Shown one piece after another: positions 62,099 to 64,000 of a stretch of 64,000 bases of DNA; the stretch's first letter is position 1; the number at the start of each line of letters is the position of its first letter. A program made the position numbers and the translations under genes. The notes under the pieces are model-generated. The model saw nothing but the letters and a program-made list of their open reading frames with translations. It did not search any database and was not told the origin of the DNA. This DNA is from Anaerolineae bacterium. GTDB lineage: Bacteria > Chloroflexota > Anaerolineae > Aggregatilineales > Phototrophicaceae. Where the stretch lies: positions 18,486 through 82,485 of the forward strand of contig JACSRP010000114.1 in NCBI GenBank assembly GCA_014879665.1, in the 5' to 3' direction.

Positions 62099-63505
62099 TT
62101 ACGGCGTGGCGATGATGTCTGCGCCAAGATAGGGGCGCAAGGCTTCGGGCACGATCACGCTGCCATCGGCCTGCTGGTAATTTTCAAGGATGGCGATGAG
62201 CACGCGGGGGGTGGCTAAGCCGCTGCCATTGAGCGTATGCACGAAGCGAGTCTTTTTGCCTTCTGCGCTTCGATACTTGATGTTGGCGCGGCGGGCTTGA
62301 AACTCTTCGGTGTTGCTGCAACTGCTGACTTCTAGCCACTCTTTGCAGCCGGGCGACCAGACTTCGAGATCATATTTTTTGCTGGCGCTGAAGCCAAGAT
62401 CGCCGGTCACAATTTCCAGACGGCGGAAGGGAAGCTGAAGTTCACGCAGCAGGCCGCTGGCGGCTTCAACCAGCGATTCGAGTTCGGCATAGCTGGTTTC
62501 CGGGGAGGTGAACTTGTACATCTCAACTTTTTCGAATTGATGCACACGCTTGATGCCGCGCACATCACGCCCGGCGCTTATTTTCTCGCGGCGGAAACAG
62601 GGGGTGTGTGCCACGTAATTCAAGGGAAGCTGCGATTCATCCAGAATTTCGTCACGGTGGAGATTGGTAATCGCAACTTCGGCGGTGGGCAGCATGTAAA
62701 CATTAGCATCAGGATCGAAATACACGGTATCGCGAAATTTAGGAAATTGACCTGCGCCATACATCATCTCTTCTTTGACCAGATATGGCACATAGAGTTC
62801 GGTGAAACCCTTTTCGTGCGCACGATCAAGGAAGAAACTGATCAATGCCCGCTGTAAACGCGCGCCCATGCCAACCAGCGCGTAACCACGTGTTCCGGCG
62901 ATTTTTACGCCGCGCTCAAAATCAATGATGCCCAGTGCCGGGCCGAGATCCCAGTGAGCTTTCGGCTCGAAATCGAACTCGCGGAGCGCGCCTTCGGGCG
63001 GCCAGGCGATATTGTGTTCTTCGCTGTCGAAAACCGGCACGCTTTCATGGGGCAGATTTGGCAGCCACAACATTTGCTCATTCAGGCGTTCTTCGACAAT
63101 CTTGATTTCTTCGTTGAGGCGTTCAACGCTGGCGCCGATGCTGCCGAGCGAGGCCATGAGTTTGCCCAGCGCATCAGCTTCGGCTTCGGGCGCTTCGTCG
63201 GGCGGGCCACTTAGGGCGGCGGCGGCGCGTTCGTAGTCGCCAGCGGTGATGGCTTGAGCGGCGGCGGCGGCCAATTTCCCTTTTTGGGTATCGTCTAACT
63301 GTTTATTGCCGCGCAGCATACCGACGGCTTTGTTGAGCTTGTTGCGCGCTGATTGAACTGATTCAGCTTGACCGAGCAGGGTACGGCGGCGCTGATCCAG
63401 AGTGGCGATGGTATCCACACGTTCCAATGCGGCGGGATCGTTCAGTTTGGCGATCTGCTGCTTGACCCATTCGGGATTATCACGAATCAGGGCAATATCA
63501 ATCAT
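62099..63505 (-). CDS. serS: Seryl-tRNA synthetase
   Basis: 'MIDIALIRDNPEWVKQQIAKLND', 'VPYLVKEEMMYGAGQFPKFRDTVYF', 'TPCFRREKISAGRDVRGIKRVHQFEKVEMYKF', 'LEVWSPGCKEWLEVSSCSNTEEFQARRANI'. Confidence 0.98.
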   Translation of the reverse strand: MIDIALIRDNPEWVKQQIAKLNDPAALERVDTIATLDQRRRTLLGQAESVQSARNKLNKAVGMLRGNKQLDDTQKGKLAAAAAQAITAGDYERAAAALSGPPDEAPEAEADALGKLMASLGSIGASVERLNEEIKIVEERLNEQMLWLPNLPHESVPVFDSEEHNIAWPPEGALREFDFEPKAHWDLGPALGIIDFERGVKIAGTRGYALVGMGARLQRALISFFLDRAHEKGFTELYVPYLVKEEMMYGAGQFPKFRDTVYFDPDANVYMLPTAEVAITNLHRDEILDESQLPLNYVAHTPCFRREKISAGRDVRGIKRVHQFEKVEMYKFTSPETSYAELESLVEAASGLLRELQLPFRRLEIVTGDLGFSASKKYDLEVWSPGCKEWLEVSSCSNTEEFQARRANIKYRSAEGKKTRFVHTLNGSGLATPRVLIAILENYQQADGSVIVPEALRPYLGADIIATP

Positions 63506-63669
63506 GGTCTGGCATCCTTCTGCGGCGGCGGGGTGGGGCGTTGATCGGGCAGCGGGCGAGTGAAATCTTGATACAGGCGAACCGCCGCCATAGCGCCGCC
63601 GATGATTATGACCCCTATGATCACAGCGTTGAAAAATTCAGGGGTTAGCGATTGTAGAAATTCAGTCAT
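63502..63669 (-). CDS. Small single-pass membrane protein (55 aa), overlapping the serS start
   Basis: Manual translation: MTEFLQSLTPEFFNAVIIGVIIIGGAMAAVRLYQDFTRPLPDQRPTPPPQKDARP*; ATGA overlap with serS. Confidence 0.55.
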   Translation of the reverse strand: MTEFLQSLTPEFFNAVIIGVIIIGGAMAAVRLYQDFTRPLPDQRPTPPPQKDARP

Positions 63670-63844
63670 GGTGTTTATCCTAAATTCAGATTATGTGGCT
63701 TTAGGTGACGAGTGTATCGAGGCACGCCCCCAGACAAACAGCATTTTCCGACTCAAGTATAAGTCTGCTCTATGATAAGCGATCTGGAAACAAAAGCGCC
63801 TCTCCCAAAACCGGCGAGAGGCGCAGAAATGACATCAGCTGGTT

Positions 63845-64000
63845 TCAAGAGGAAGCGTCTTCGCTATGAGAGGAAACAGAGTCGTCTGCCCACAGGGGTA
63901 GTTTTATGCTAAAGGTGGTCCCTACACCTTCATCGCTTTCAAACCACAGACGGCCATTCATCGCTTCTACCTCGTGCTTGCATAAGTATAGGCTTAAACC
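63845..64000 (-). CDS. Sensor histidine kinase C-terminus (truncated by window end)
   Basis: Manual translation: [51 protein letters not shown]; HATPase G2-box pattern. Confidence 0.8.
   Translation of the reverse strand, partial: GLSLYLCKHEVEAMNGRLWFESDEGVGTTFSIKLPLWADDSVSSHSEDASS

Overview
This 64 kb window reads as a housekeeping segment of a bacterial chromosome, probably Chloroflexota (Anaerolineae-like). That placement is an inference from gene content and style and was not tested. The core (about 17.0-38.8 kb, + strand) is a contiguous str-S10-spc-alpha ribosomal superoperon: rpsL, rpsG, fusA, tuf, rpsJ through rplO, secY, adk, map, rpmJ, rpsM, rpsK, rpoA, rplQ, truA, rplM, rpsI. rpmJ (37 aa) is absent from the ORF track and was found by reading the sequence. 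The flanks hold coaBC, a small glycosyltransferase/methyltransferase cassette, a C39 peptidase, FHA-response-regulator and LuxR-type regulators, mazG/yabN, a TrmH-type methyltransferase, tRNA-Pro(CGG), a CDP-alcohol phosphatidyltransferase, lgt, an ABC-2 exporter, hsp20-lon, an acyl-CoA dehydrogenase, a GH13 enzyme next to an MGDG-synthase-like glycosyltransferase, an L,D-transpeptidase, an S9 peptidase and serS. The window is cut at both ends inside sensor histidine kinases. I see no CRISPR array, prophage, transposase or defence island, and no convincing new multi-gene system. The best leads are non-coding or are variants of conserved genes: (1) an approximately 100-nt sRNA candidate at about 59.4 kb with a near-consensus promoter, a 9-bp dyad and a perfect intrinsic terminator; (2) a roughly 200-nt leader of the str operon with a terminator-like hairpin; (3) infA and rpsD missing from their usual alpha-operon positions, plus a hairpin-bearing gap before rpsK; (4) an adenylate kinase with an altered Walker A and LID; (5) an S14 with a rearranged zinc motif; (6) clustered perfect GC palindromes.
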